From Planctomycetota bacterium (lineage in GTDB: Bacteria; Planctomycetota; UBA8108; UBA1146): a stretch of DNA of 64,000 nt. The notes beneath the pieces are model-generated. The model worked only from the letters and a program-made list of their open reading frames with translations. It was not told where the DNA came from and did no database searches. Positions 1 through 8,517 of this stretch are shown here, in pieces (positions within the stretch are counted from its first letter, which is position 1; the number at the start of each line of letters is the position of its first letter). A program made the position numbers and the translations under genes. The stretch is taken from NCBI GenBank assembly GCA_014240375.1, contig JAAZXB010000002.1, positions 124,001 through 188,000 of the forward strand. The letters are read 5' to 3'.

Positions 1-228
1 CGAAGACCAGAACTGAACTTTCCTGACTATGAAAACCCTCCAATCCCTCGAGAAGGGGAAGGGCATCATGGTCAAGAGATGATCCATCGACACCCTCGTG
101 GGTGCTTGCGGATCCGCAGGATGGAGGCAACGTCAGACGGGATCCGGCGCGCACGGTGAGCCCCTTGAAATCTGGCAGCGACCGCCCCATATTGAATCGA
201 CCCCATCTTCCGCCTGAGGAGTTCAACA

Positions 229-693
229 GTGGCATCCAACTCGACACGGCCGAGACCGGCTCTCCGCAAGATCCTCGTGTTGGTCGCCATCATCTCGATC
301 CTGGCACTGGTCCGCATCCCGCTGGGGATTGGCATCGCGATGCTTCACTACAGCAATACCCCTGACTTCGGCAGCTACCTGAGCCCGTATCCCGTTTCAG
401 AGCCACTGCCTGCGGAGTGGTGGCCCGTCGCTCGACTGCTGGCCGGGGAAGAGGGATGGACCATCGGTGAAGTCGACCCTTTCAGCCTCACCGAGGATGA
501 TCCCAACTTCCTGATAGATATCTGTGCCCAGCAGATCCAGCTATTCCATGGGGATCAATTACTGCTCGATCTCGAACAGGAAATTGCCTTCGCCTTCGAC
601 CGAGAGAGCGGGGAGCGCCTCGGCTTCGGCGCACGAACGGTGCGCTGCCAGAGTGCCCCGGAGATGCGCGCAGCCGTGCGGATCTGGGTGTAG
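229..693 (+). CDS. Hypothetical membrane-anchored protein, possibly truncated
   Basis: The start is the GTG at 229, chosen because a TGAGGAG ribosome site lies at 215-221. Residues about 13-38 are hydrophobic and preceded by Arg/Lys, so the product probably has a single N-terminal membrane anchor with the rest outside the membrane. The soluble part is acidic and contains several Trp and Cys residues. I do not recognise a family. The frame stops at TAG (691-693), but the same frame then stays open to a TGA at 982-984 with GC-rich third positions and protein-like composition. The original gene may therefore have been about 251 residues, ending just before the convergent repressor gene. Real gene: fairly likely. 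Function: unknown. Confidence 0.55.
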   Translation: MASNSTRPRPALRKILVLVAIISILALVRIPLGIGIAMLHYSNTPDFGSYLSPYPVSEPLPAEWWPVARLLAGEEGWTIGEVDPFSLTEDDPNFLIDICAQQIQLFHGDQLLLDLEQEIAFAFDRESGERLGFGARTVRCQSAPEMRAAVRIWV

Positions 694-984
694 ACCCCGC
701 AAGAACTGCTGCTACCTGTTTCTGGATCGATCTTCTTCGATGCCATGGTGGTGGCCGGGAGCGGTGACGACCGCCTCGAGATCGTCGAGTATGCCGGGAG
801 AGAGGGGCCGCCAGCGATTCCTCGACAGGATCTGTTACCTGCACCGTGGCGGCTCGTCGCCGGCTTGCTTCACCCCGCCGACCCCATCTCCAGCGACGGA
901 CTCGCCCATCGCTTCCACAGAAGAATTAGCACCAACTCGTGGGGGAAGAGCGGGGGGAGGGGCAGATCGACGGAAGAGTCGTGA
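694..984 (+). pseudogene. Possible detached 3' part of the preceding gene, after an in-frame TAG
   Basis: This stretch continues the reading frame of the gene at 229 without interruption for 97 codons until TGA at 982-984. Its translation looks like normal protein (for example SGSIFFDAMVVAGSGDD) and its third codon positions favour G/C as in neighbouring genes. The open frame ends 6 bp before the end of the convergent blaI-like gene, where a real gene end would be expected. It may be the remnant of a gene broken by one nonsense change, a sequencing error, or chance. Confidence 0.35.
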
Positions 985-990
985 GTTCCA

Positions 991-1383
991 TCATCTGTGA
1001 CTCGCCGATTCCATCTCATCGAGCCGTTTACGGATCTCGGCAATCTGCTGGGGGGTCGACTGCTGCAGCGAAAGCGCCTGCAGAACCAGTTCTCCTGGTG
1101 AGTTACGGAACACCTGACGAATGAGAGACTTCAGCATCCCCTGCTGGGTCTCTTCACGAGGCTTCGCCACTCGATAGACCTGCGGTCGCACCGAGGTATC
1201 ACGCACCAACAGTTCCTTGGAAATCATGATCTGCATAAACTTGAGAACGGTGGTATAGCCGATCTTCCGCTGGCTGCTCAGGTGGTCAAAGACCTGCCGC
1301 ACTGTCGCCGATTCCAGCTGCCAGATGGCGTCGAGGATGCTGCACTCCGCGGCGGTCGGTGATTTGGCGACTTTGGTGTGCAT
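991..1383 (-). CDS. BlaI/MecI/CopY-family transcriptional repressor
   Basis: A 130-residue protein with the N-terminal winged-helix layout of the BlaI/MecI family: SPTAAECSILDAIWQL (first helix), the segment ATVRQVFDHL, then IGYTTVLKFMQIMISKELL as the recognition helix and following helix, and a C-terminal dimerisation tail (residues 75-130). Family length is usually 120-140. The ATG start at 1383 follows GGGGAG with good spacing. BlaI proteins normally repress an adjacent operon that includes an M56 (BlaR1-type) sensor protease. No such gene is next to it, so its signal input is unknown. A palindromic element about 150 bp upstream may be its operator. Confidence 0.88.
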   Translation of the reverse strand: MHTKVAKSPTAAECSILDAIWQLESATVRQVFDHLSSQRKIGYTTVLKFMQIMISKELLVRDTSVRPQVYRVAKPREETQQGMLKSLIRQVFRNSPGELVLQALSLQQSTPQQIAEIRKRLDEMESASHR

Positions 1384-1496
1384 CGACGCGCTCCCCTGGT
1401 ACTGCTGGAACTACTCGAAGCCGGACACTGCCGTCCATTCGCGGAGACCGCCGTCGGCTGGCGGGGCGCGCTGCTTCGATGGCACGAGACGGCATG

Positions 1497-1546
1497 GTAC
1501 GAAGGACTTCGAGTCATGCAAGAGGACATTACGAAAAGATTCGTAC
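1497..1546 (-). promoter_or_regulatory. Candidate operator upstream of the BlaI-like gene
   Basis: The sequence shows a perfect dyad TACGAA-AAGA-TTCGTA at 1530-1545. A further GTACGAA at 1497-1503 is inverted relative to TTCGTAC at 1540-1546. It lies in the intergenic region upstream of the minus-strand repressor gene. The related 10-mer GATTCGTACA (1538-1547) recurs twice just before the secreted-protein gene at 24327. BlaI-family repressors bind short dyads and are often autoregulated; that this dyad is bound by this repressor is inference. Confidence 0.4.
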
Positions 1547-1593
1547 AGTGGCGAAGAGCCCTCCCCGTCAGCGCAGTGGTCGCCACAGTCGCT

Positions 1594-3774
1594 TCAGGAG
1601 CAGGGCAGCGAATCGGGAGTCGGATCGGGACCAGCGCTGCCGACCGGTGGCGGCACTGGCGGCGATCCGGTCACGAACAGCGAGTTGAGGAAGTAGATTT
1701 CGTCGGTCAGATTGACGTTCCCCGTGTCATCGGTATCGCACGCCTTCATGCACTGCGGCGGGATGCCGCCTGCAAACAGGTAGGTGAGTCCGAAGATGAC
1801 ATCTGCCAGGTTGACCGAATCATCGCCGTTGCAGTCGCCTCGCAGGAAGATCGGTTGCTCGAGGAAGGTCAAGGTCGCCCCATCTCGAGCAGGTCCCATG
1901 ATCGCCCCATCGATGATGATCTGATTGACCACCTGGGATGGACCCAATCCGTCGATGAAAGAGAGCTGCCGCTCCTCGCCATCGACGAATCCCGAGGCAG
2001 CCACCGAGAACTCGATCCACAAGATGGTCTGGTCTGTACCCGCCGGAAGTTCCTGCCCTGCATAGGGCGGACCCGCATCGAATACCACTTGAGCCGTGAT
2101 GTATCCGTCGATCGCTGCATCATCCATCTCGACCAGAACCTGCTCGGCTCCGATCACTCCAGCGTCAGTTCCGTCCAAGGTGACCTCGGCGACATCGAGC
2201 AGATCTGCGGGGAATTCGAGGGAAAGATTGTAGGCTTCCACCGGCGCACTGAAGGAGCTGAATACAGGAACCGGTAGCGACGACTGGCCGGCGATGGCGA
2301 CCTGGTCTTCGACGGAGATGGCGAGATCAAAGACGGTGACCGAGCAATTCTCGGCAACGGAAGCATCTCCAGCGAGAACGCCTCTCACCCCGTACTGGTA
2401 GTCCCCTGGCGCGGTCACCGCATCACTGAAGGTGGTCGCGTCTCCCGCCAAAGTGGTCAGAGGAAAGCCATCCTTTTCGACGATCAACTCGTCATAGTCG
2501 AGCGGATTCTGCCACTCGATGTCGATCCCGGCGGAGGACTGGGCACAGACCAGGTTGATCGGTGCATCGACCTGGGAACCCACTGGAGCCAGCACTGGCA
2601 CATTGACGGTGGAGGGCGTTCCTGGCTTGAAAAGGGTCACCGTGGCCATCGCATCGCTGGGCGGCTGATCGGTGATGATCCGGTAGTTGTACATGAACCC
2701 CCAACGCAACGCATTGGCCTCGGGATCCTGAAAGAACGGTGTGGTCGCCCAGGTCACCCCCGCCGGAGTGACCGCCGAGTTCCACAGTGCGGTCGAAAAT
2801 GGTTCCCCACTGTGATGCGAGATTCCGCGGTGACCGACGGCGCTGAGATTGGCCTGAGCGGAAACGGGAACGGTGAAGGCACCGGCACAGCGATCCGAAT
2901 TCATGTTGTAGAGAGCGTAGTCATAGCGCCATTGCCCACCGCCCAGATCGGTGACCTTGTATCCCAGCAGCAGCAAACCCTCTCCCGGAATCCTGACCTC
3001 TTCGATCACAACTTGCGGATCATAATCCTGCCACGCTTGAATTCCTGGCTGACCCGCCTGGGTCGGCGAACCTGGAACGAAATTGAGCGGGAAGGAAGCG
3101 GGATTATCACTGACGGTGACCTGGCGGTAGGCGACATTGTTATCGCCGTTGCCCCCCTGAGCATCATCGGGAGAGATGTAATGGCCGGAGACGAAGTAGA
3201 GGGTATTCGGATTGAGGTCCGGATCGATCAGCGCTTGCGCCACCTGAAGGCGGCGGTCGACCACGGTGACAAAAGGCGGCATCGGAGGATCGACCGGATA
3301 AGGGAACTCTCCGGTGTGAGCATTGACCTGAGATCGGGGGCCCAGGTTCGATTGCTGGCCATTGAGAGCGGCAGTATAGGGATCAGAGCAACCGATCCCC
3401 AGGGTATCGCAATCGGTCGGCTGGCAACTTCCACAAGCGTTGAGGCTCAACGCACAGAAACTGTGTTTGAGCCATGACACTCCGATCTGCTCCAGCACCC
3501 CATCGTAATAGCGATACATCTCCTGTCCGATCACCGGATGGAAACTATCGTTGGCGTGCCACAGCAGTTCCACCGATCCAATGTTGCAGGAGGTGGTTCC
3601 GACCGAATAGGCGTAGATGCCATTGTCCTCGCCGAAACTGCCCAGTTCTTGTAGATCGAACAGGAACACATCGGGAGCCTGGGCTAGTAGTGAACCAGAG
3701 GCCAGTACCGACCAGAGGATGCAGAGGCGCAAAATCCACGGCGCGCCAACCAAGCCACTTGGAATTCTGAACAT
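1594..3774 (-). CDS. Secreted protein with FN3-like, cohesin-like and dockerin-like domains
   Basis: 726 residues; the ATG at 3774 follows a GAGAGGAG site. An N-terminal signal peptide runs to about residue 31 (ends LLAQ). Residues 32-405 form a Cys-containing domain of unknown family that describes no recognisable catalytic motif. Residues about 410-490 resemble an FN3 fold (DIEWQNPLDYDELIVEKDG). Residues about 490-640 resemble a cohesin-like beta sandwich (VAIAGQSSLPVPVF, then YNLSLEFPADLLDVAEV). The last 85 residues contain two EF-hand loops (DCNGDDSVNLAD and DTDDTGNVNLTD), each followed by a hydrophobic helix, then a tail ending in PTPDSLPCS. This C-terminal layout is shared with ten other proteins in the window. 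Probably exported and surface-associated. Confidence 0.85.
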   Translation of the reverse strand: MFRIPSGLVGAPWILRLCILWSVLASGSLLAQAPDVFLFDLQELGSFGEDNGIYAYSVGTTSCNIGSVELLWHANDSFHPVIGQEMYRYYDGVLEQIGVSWLKHSFCALSLNACGSCQPTDCDTLGIGCSDPYTAALNGQQSNLGPRSQVNAHTGEFPYPVDPPMPPFVTVVDRRLQVAQALIDPDLNPNTLYFVSGHYISPDDAQGGNGDNNVAYRQVTVSDNPASFPLNFVPGSPTQAGQPGIQAWQDYDPQVVIEEVRIPGEGLLLLGYKVTDLGGGQWRYDYALYNMNSDRCAGAFTVPVSAQANLSAVGHRGISHHSGEPFSTALWNSAVTPAGVTWATTPFFQDPEANALRWGFMYNYRIITDQPPSDAMATVTLFKPGTPSTVNVPVLAPVGSQVDAPINLVCAQSSAGIDIEWQNPLDYDELIVEKDGFPLTTLAGDATTFSDAVTAPGDYQYGVRGVLAGDASVAENCSVTVFDLAISVEDQVAIAGQSSLPVPVFSSFSAPVEAYNLSLEFPADLLDVAEVTLDGTDAGVIGAEQVLVEMDDAAIDGYITAQVVFDAGPPYAGQELPAGTDQTILWIEFSVAASGFVDGEERQLSFIDGLGPSQVVNQIIIDGAIMGPARDGATLTFLEQPIFLRGDCNGDDSVNLADVIFGLTYLFAGGIPPQCMKACDTDDTGNVNLTDEIYFLNSLFVTGSPPVPPPVGSAGPDPTPDSLPCS

Positions 3775-3860
3775 GACAGACTCCTCTCCACCTCACCCAT
3801 CCGGATGGAGCCCGCATAGATCACAGCATCGATCCGCTCGAGCAGATCCTTTGCAGTTCG

Positions 3861-4055
3861 CTAGTTGGACTTCAGCATCTGGGGAGGCGGGCTGATATAA
3901 TCGACAAATCGGTCCAGTTGCGAGGACTTCGCCGCTTCCAGCACCTTCTGACGAATCGTCTCACGCATCGCTGCGGCTGATTTCAAGGGTTCCTGAATCC
4001 GGGCGGAGAGATTCTCGCCCACCTGGGATATCTTCTGTGGAATGTCGTTGATCAT
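3861..4055 (-). CDS. Small hypothetical protein
   Basis: A 64-residue protein starting at the ATG at 4055, chosen over a further upstream TTG because AGGAG lies seven bases before it. The sequence is charged and probably helical (IPQKISQVGENLSARIQEPL and ETIRQKVLEAAKSS), ending in a short Pro-rich tail. No signal peptide or membrane segment is visible. It lies 99 bp downstream of murQ on the same strand and may be co-transcribed with it. No family is recognised. Confidence 0.55.
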   Translation of the reverse strand: MINDIPQKISQVGENLSARIQEPLKSAAAMRETIRQKVLEAAKSSQLDRFVDYISPPPQMLKSN

Positions 4056-4154
4056 CGGTAATCTCCTGTTCCCCCGAGCCAAGCTCTTTGGAGCGGCTCA
4101 TGCCGCCGATGCTAGGGTGACCCCGGCAGGGAGGCAAGCCCAAGAATCACCGGA

Positions 4155-5120
4155 TCACTGCCAGGAAAGTCCTGATTTCGGCTGCAGAGGTCCCAGATGC
4201 CCCGAAGAAGCGGAAAGAAGTCTTTTCGCCATTTCCCGGTCACCGCACCAGATATACGCCACTGAATGTCGTATATCACCACCAAATAACGAGATAGCGT
4301 CGATGGCTGATTTTTCATCGGCACCGGTCAAATCCATCACCATTCGCACCGCCCGGCGCTTCAACTTCTGATTGGTCGCACGCATCGCGACCATCCGGCC
4401 TCGATAGATCCAGCCATTGTGCAGGGCGCAGATGGTCGAGGCCCTCTGCAACAATCGGTGGGTGGCGGTGGCAGCCTTCAGGCGAGTCGAACCGGCGACC
4501 GGCTCGGCACCGGTTTCGAGCAGGATACAGAGGGTGTCCTGCGCCGATCGGCTGGCCGCTGCCGTCCGATCACAGGTCACGAAAACCGTCTGGGCGCCGG
4601 CTCGCTGCGATTCTTCCAGCCCGGCGAGAACCCACGCCGCAGTTCCTGAGGCACTGATCCCCACCACCAGATCACCGCTTCCTACCGCCACCTCGAGCAG
4701 TTGTCGGCGAGCATCCTCCGCATCATCTTCGGCTCCCTCGATGGGAGTGGTCAGAGCCGCAGCTCCTCCGGCGAGAAGCGTCTGACGGCGCTCGGCGGGT
4801 ACCGAAAAGGTCGGCCCCCATTCCGCCATGTCGAGAGCGAGAAGTCGACCACTGGTTCCGGCACCGAGGCCGATGACACGACCCTTCTCCGATGCCAGGG
4901 TCACCGCCATCATCGATGCCAGTTGGAGGACACCATCCCGAGCAGCGGTGAGGGCCGCCTGCACCACTGATTCTTGCTGCTCGAAGTGGTTCCACAACTG
5001 CTGCGGATCGGACACGGCTGCCGCTGCGGAGTCGATCGCTTCCGTTTCAGGATCGAGCATCGGATCGAGCATCGGGTCGAGCATCGGGTCGAGCATCGGA
5101 TCGATCATCGGGTCGATCAT
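4155..5120 (-). CDS. murQ: N-acetylmuramic acid 6-phosphate etherase
   Basis: MurQ cleaves the lactyl ether of MurNAc-6-phosphate to GlcNAc-6-phosphate and D-lactate during recycling of cell-wall sugars in the cytoplasm. The SIS-type sugar-phosphate site GLGAGTSGRL is followed by ALDMAEWGPTF, whose Glu matches the catalytic acid/base of the family. The second conserved Glu sits in PIEGAEDD, and STRLKAATATH matches the family block near the C-terminal half. The ATG at 5120 overlaps the upstream stop by four bases (ATGA), which sets the start and gives 321 residues (family about 300). The extra N-terminus is a run of M-I/L-D-P tetrapeptides from a 12-bp tandem repeat, so several in-frame ATGs could serve as starts. 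Confidence 0.92.
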   Translation of the reverse strand: MIDPMIDPMLDPMLDPMLDPMLDPETEAIDSAAAAVSDPQQLWNHFEQQESVVQAALTAARDGVLQLASMMAVTLASEKGRVIGLGAGTSGRLLALDMAEWGPTFSVPAERRQTLLAGGAAALTTPIEGAEDDAEDARRQLLEVAVGSGDLVVGISASGTAAWVLAGLEESQRAGAQTVFVTCDRTAAASRSAQDTLCILLETGAEPVAGSTRLKAATATHRLLQRASTICALHNGWIYRGRMVAMRATNQKLKRRAVRMVMDLTGADEKSAIDAISLFGGDIRHSVAYIWCGDREMAKRLLSASSGHLGPLQPKSGLSWQ

Positions 5121-5122
5121 CG
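5051..5122 (-). repeat. 12-bp tandem repeat, six copies, at the start of murQ
   Basis: Six near-identical 12-bp units (plus strand consensus GRTCGAKCATCG) run from 5051 to 5122. Read on the minus strand each unit encodes Met-(Ile/Leu)-Asp-Pro, so the start codon is repeated in frame six times. The array also covers the ATGA overlap with the upstream gene. Copy number changes would lengthen or shorten the N-terminus without a frameshift. Confidence 0.9.
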
Positions 5123-6043
5123 AATCCCTCCACCGGGCCCCTGGATACGTTTCCAGACCCGACCGATCTCCGCGCGAGTTTGTTTCTCCCACGCTTCATG
5201 GGGAAACTTCTTGAGCACCATTTCGAGGGCAGATGCCGCCTCGCCAAGACGGTTTTTGCGCTCCAGTTCCTTGGCCTGGTCCATCGCCTTCTGCCAGCGC
5301 TTCTCGACCATCTCGAGCAGTTCCACCCGTCGCTGCTCTGGTGGAGCCTCGGGAGGAAGTTTCAGCCCCGTCACTTCGGTCAACAGTCGGCAGCAACTGG
5401 CAGTATCTTCCTTGCCCAGCACCAGAGTCGCACGGTCGAGCAACTTGGTGGCGGCCGCCGATTTGCGCGCCAGCATGCGAGACTCCTGGCTCGCCTGCCG
5501 CAGCACCTTCTTGAGGGTGGAGGAAGAGATGTTCTTTCCCTGGAGACGAGCGCGCTGGCGACCGAACAGGTCGAGCACCGCCACCACCGTCTCTGGAACT
5601 GGAGGACCGAGAGCCGATTCGATCACCTTTCGTGCCCGTTTTCTTGACCAGTGATCTTGTCGGTCCTTTGCTGAAACCGAATCCTCCGGGACCGGCCACT
5701 GCATATCGCCGGAAGAATCGGCGGCCCATACGATCCGAATCAACACCACATCCTTGAGTAGCCTTGCGGTCGAGGAGTTGCCCATCTGTTGTTCCAGGTG
5801 TCGAGCCGGCCCCGCATTGGTCGGAGATTCGAGCAGCACCAATAACGGCTGACGCAGCTGCAAGGCTCGAGGTAATCCCTGCTCTGGCGACAACCAGGGC
5901 AAAGCTTCGGGGGTATCACTGGCACCGAGCAGCGCGGTGCAAAGGCACAGCAGGAGCAGGGCGCGACCGCATCGATCGAGCCGCTGCTGGAGAGAGTGGT
6001 CACTACCGGCTCCCACCATCTGAGAATCCACGATTTCATGCAT
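5117..6043 (-). CDS. Exported thioredoxin-like-fold protein with helical C-terminus, hypothetical
   Basis: The ATG at 6043 is preceded by GGAGG at eight bases, so the long open frame further upstream is not used; this gives 308 residues. A hydrophobic segment LLLLCLCTALLGA near residue 35 suggests a signal peptide or lipoprotein signal. Residues about 55-115 read like a thioredoxin fold (RQPLLVLLESP, then LLKDVVLIRIVW) but lack a CxxC pair. The C-terminal 130 residues are Arg/Lys/Glu-rich helices reminiscent of TPR motifs (NRLGEAASALEMVLKKFP). It is translationally coupled to murQ through a 4-bp overlap. Its function is unknown; a role in envelope metabolism is only suggested by the neighbour. 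Confidence 0.7.
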   Translation of the reverse strand: MHEIVDSQMVGAGSDHSLQQRLDRCGRALLLLCLCTALLGASDTPEALPWLSPEQGLPRALQLRQPLLVLLESPTNAGPARHLEQQMGNSSTARLLKDVVLIRIVWAADSSGDMQWPVPEDSVSAKDRQDHWSRKRARKVIESALGPPVPETVVAVLDLFGRQRARLQGKNISSSTLKKVLRQASQESRMLARKSAAATKLLDRATLVLGKEDTASCCRLLTEVTGLKLPPEAPPEQRRVELLEMVEKRWQKAMDQAKELERKNRLGEAASALEMVLKKFPHEAWEKQTRAEIGRVWKRIQGPGGGIR

Positions 6044-6234
6044 CGGTCGAGCCTCCATCCTGTCGGGCCTATCCTGGTCCCCCTGAAGGTAGCAGGACCA
6101 TCCCTGCACCGCTTCCCCTTGCTCACCGATCCGCCTGCGATCATGATGAGTGCCTGAACTGCAAATTTGGAACCGCAATCGGAGACACAGCAGACCCCCC
6201 TTGGATGCCAAGGGAGACGGAGGAGAAGGCGCAG

Positions 6235-7002
6235 GTGACGAAATTGATCGATGTGCCCACCACCTCTGGATCGGATCGGGAATCTTCCGCAGGGAGACAC
6301 CCATTCCTCGACAAGGAGGGGCAAAAGATCCAGGGGTTGTTCGATGAGATCGCCCCGCGCTACGATCGACTCAATCGCCTTTTTTCCTTTTCGATCGATC
6401 TGTGGTGGCGTCGCCGTGCAGTCCGCAGCCTTCGTACACGCCCCGGAGACCGGGTTCTCGACGCCTGTTGTGGCACGGGAGATCTCGCGATGGCACTGCT
6501 CGAACAGGCTCCCGAGGCCGAGGTGATCGGAAGCGATTTCTCACTCCCGATGCTTCAGGCAGGAAACAGTAAATTTCTCACCACTCGTAGTCCGGCGCTG
6601 GTACGAGCCGATACGTTGCACCTGCCCTTCGATGACTGCACCTTCGATGGAGCGATGGTGGCGTTCGGAATGCGAAACGTGGTCGACCTGGACGCAGGGC
6701 TGCGCGAACTTCGTCGAATCCTCAAACCTGGAGGACGATTGATGATTCTCGAGTTCACCGAGATGCAAAATCGCTGGATCCGGCCATTCTCGACCTTTTA
6801 CCAGAGTCAACTGCTCCCACGCCTGGGCAATCGGCTGTCTGGCTCACAGGTCAAGGCCTACAGTTATCTCGACGAGTCGGTGCGTGACTGGCCCGATGCC
6901 GAACGGCTGGCGGAGAAGATTCGAAGTGCCCCGCTCCATGCAGTCCGCCATCACACTCTATTCCCCGGCAATGTTGCAGTACACGAAGCGGTGCGCGGGT
7001 AA
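6235..7002 (+). CDS. ubiE: Demethylmenaquinone/ubiquinone-type C-methyltransferase (MenG/UbiE)
   Basis: A SAM-dependent methyltransferase of about 255 residues that adds the ring C-methyl in the last step of quinone synthesis. Family blocks in order: FDEIAPRYDRLNRLFSFSID (N-terminus), VLDACCGTGDLA (SAM-binding motif I), GSDFSLPMLQAG, LPFDDCTFDGAMVAFGMRNV and LKPGGRLMILEF, all typical of UbiE/MenG. I chose the GTG at 6235 because GGAGGAG ends nine bases before it; an in-frame ATG at 6205 is an alternative. It heads a tight plus-strand operon with ubiX and a UbiA-type prenyltransferase. Planctomycetes usually make menaquinone, so demethylmenaquinone is the likely substrate (inference). Confidence 0.92.
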   Translation: MTKLIDVPTTSGSDRESSAGRHPFLDKEGQKIQGLFDEIAPRYDRLNRLFSFSIDLWWRRRAVRSLRTRPGDRVLDACCGTGDLAMALLEQAPEAEVIGSDFSLPMLQAGNSKFLTTRSPALVRADTLHLPFDDCTFDGAMVAFGMRNVVDLDAGLRELRRILKPGGRLMILEFTEMQNRWIRPFSTFYQSQLLPRLGNRLSGSQVKAYSYLDESVRDWPDAERLAEKIRSAPLHAVRHHTLFPGNVAVHEAVRG

Positions 7003-7012
7003 GGAGATCGGT

Positions 7013-7810
7013 TTGACTCGATACCACCATCTCCTGATCGCCCCTGGAACCAAACTCGATCCTTCAAAGATCGCGAAAGATAGCGCTCCCATCCTCGAGA
7101 GCACGGTGATCGATGAAACCCGGCGGCTCAGATATTGTGGCGGCTGGTGGCTTCGGGATGGAACCGAACAACAGGCCAAGTCGCTGCAGTCACTCGCTCT
7201 TGAACATGGAATCCCCCTGCGTCACATCGATGCACCACAACCATCCGTAAAGGTCGAAGTGATTCGTACCATCCGAGCGTCTTTCCGTGACGATCGGCTT
7301 GAACTGGTCACACCACATCAATCGAGACAGATCCCCATCACTTCACTGCGCGCCCTCGACCTTTCGCTGAAGGCAGATGACCTCGATGAAGAGAAGGACC
7401 TCGACACGACTCAGAGAAAAGCTCGAAGCATGAGGGGCCTGGCGGAGGTGATGATGGTCGGATCCCCTGCCGGTGACCTGCTCCAGTTGATCTCCGAAAG
7501 CCGACTTGGAAATCCTCGACCTCGATTGACCCTGCTCGGCCCGGACTCACAGGCGTGGTCGATCGATCGCGCCACCGTGTTTCCGGATCTGGCGGCTCAG
7601 GGGGCCGCACAATCTCTCGCCAATCTGCTTCGATTCAGCGGAATCCTCATCGGCTCGGTCTCCGCATCCTGCACCACACCAGAAACTCGTGCCCTGTGGC
7701 AGGGAGGCGACCTGCTACCCGTTCGGCGCGATTCCACGGTGGAACAGCAATCCCGAACTGAAGCGCTTCATGCATGGATCCAGGACGGGGGTCGCTGGGA
7801 GAAAGGGTAA
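7013..7810 (+). CDS. Hypothetical protein in the quinone operon
   Basis: 265 residues starting at TTG 7013, picked because AAGGAG overlaps the ubiE stop region and sits at the right distance, while upstream ATGs lie inside ubiE. No signal peptide or membrane helix is evident. The N-terminal 80 residues include YCGGWWLRDGTEQQAKSLQS; a middle charged region (KADDLDEEKDLDTTQRKARS) separates two alpha/beta-like parts. No catalytic motif is recognised. It lies 10 bp after ubiE and about 100 bp before ubiX on the same strand, so a role in quinone synthesis or its regulation is possible but unproven. Confidence 0.7.
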   Translation: MTRYHHLLIAPGTKLDPSKIAKDSAPILESTVIDETRRLRYCGGWWLRDGTEQQAKSLQSLALEHGIPLRHIDAPQPSVKVEVIRTIRASFRDDRLELVTPHQSRQIPITSLRALDLSLKADDLDEEKDLDTTQRKARSMRGLAEVMMVGSPAGDLLQLISESRLGNPRPRLTLLGPDSQAWSIDRATVFPDLAAQGAAQSLANLLRFSGILIGSVSASCTTPETRALWQGGDLLPVRRDSTVEQQSRTEALHAWIQDGGRWEKG

Positions 7811-7846
7811 CCAACCGTTAGGATCGAGCAATTATTGAACCCGGCG

Positions 7847-7909
7847 ATGATGATGGATTCGACGATGATGGAATCGACGTTGATGGAATCGACGATGAAA
7901 GAAGGGTAG
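7847..7909 (+). other. 20-codon leader ORF made of 15-bp repeats, just before ubiX
   Basis: An ATG-rich mini-ORF begins at 7847 (three ATGs in a row) and ends with TAG at 7907-7909, two bases before the ubiX ATG. Its product would be MMMDSTMMESTLMESTMKEG. It is built from three 15-bp units (7849-7893) of the form GATGATGGAWTCGAC. A stop this close to the next start could give translational coupling. No recognisable ribosome site precedes it, so whether it is translated is uncertain. Confidence 0.4.
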
Positions 7910-7911
7910 CG

Positions 7912-8517
7912 ATGACTGCAAGAGAAGCCGGTACGAAAGAGATCGTCGTCGGAGTCAGCGGCGCCAGTGGAGCGATCATCTCCGCACGCCTGGTCCACTT
8001 CCTGCTGGACAAAGGACACCGGGTCCATCTGGTCGCATCCAGGACGGGAAAACTGGTGGCCCACGATGAACTCTCTGTTGCCGAGGGCACCCGTGGAGTT
8101 TTTCCGGAGATGGAGCACGAGAACCTGACCGAATGGGGAGAACGCAACTTCTTCGCACCCTTTGCCAGTGGGACTGCACCCATCGATGGGATGGTCATCG
8201 CCCCCTGCTCGATGTCGACCGTCGCATCGCTGGCCCATGGGATCTCCGACAACCTGATCAAACGAGCCGGAGAGGTGATGATGAAGGAGCGCCGCCCGCT
8301 GATCATCGTTCCTCGAGAATCTCCTCTCGACAGGATCCACCTCAAGAACTTGCTGACTCTTTCCGAAAGCGGCGCGCTGATCGTCCCGCCGATGCTGACC
8401 TTTTATCAGCACCCAGGAGACTCGGTTCTCGAACAGGTCGACTTCGTCGTGAGTCGGGTGCTCGATCACCTGGGAATCGAAAACGATCTGTTTCGACGCT
8501 GGGGCAGTGAGAGGTGA
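7912..8517 (+). CDS. ubiX: Flavin prenyltransferase UbiX
   Basis: 201 residues. UbiX attaches a dimethylallyl group to FMN to make the prenylated flavin cofactor used by UbiD-type decarboxylases. The FMN-binding start IVVGVSGASGAIISARLV, the APCSMSTVASLAHGISDNLI block with its Ser/Met-rich loop, and PLIIVPRESPLDRIHLKNLL (phosphate/prenyl site with Arg and Glu) are all present. The ATG at 7912 follows GAAGGG. The stop overlaps the next gene by four bases (GTGA). Its role here is probably to activate a UbiD/MqnL-type decarboxylase of menaquinone synthesis, which is not in this window. Confidence 0.95.
   Translation: MTAREAGTKEIVVGVSGASGAIISARLVHFLLDKGHRVHLVASRTGKLVAHDELSVAEGTRGVFPEMEHENLTEWGERNFFAPFASGTAPIDGMVIAPCSMSTVASLAHGISDNLIKRAGEVMMKERRPLIIVPRESPLDRIHLKNLLTLSESGALIVPPMLTFYQHPGDSVLEQVDFVVSRVLDHLGIENDLFRRWGSER

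Noticed and set aside
1378-2277. 299-codon plus-strand frame across the 1594 gene end
   Set aside because: It is antisense to the dockerin-like tail and the intergenic operator region and shows no domain.
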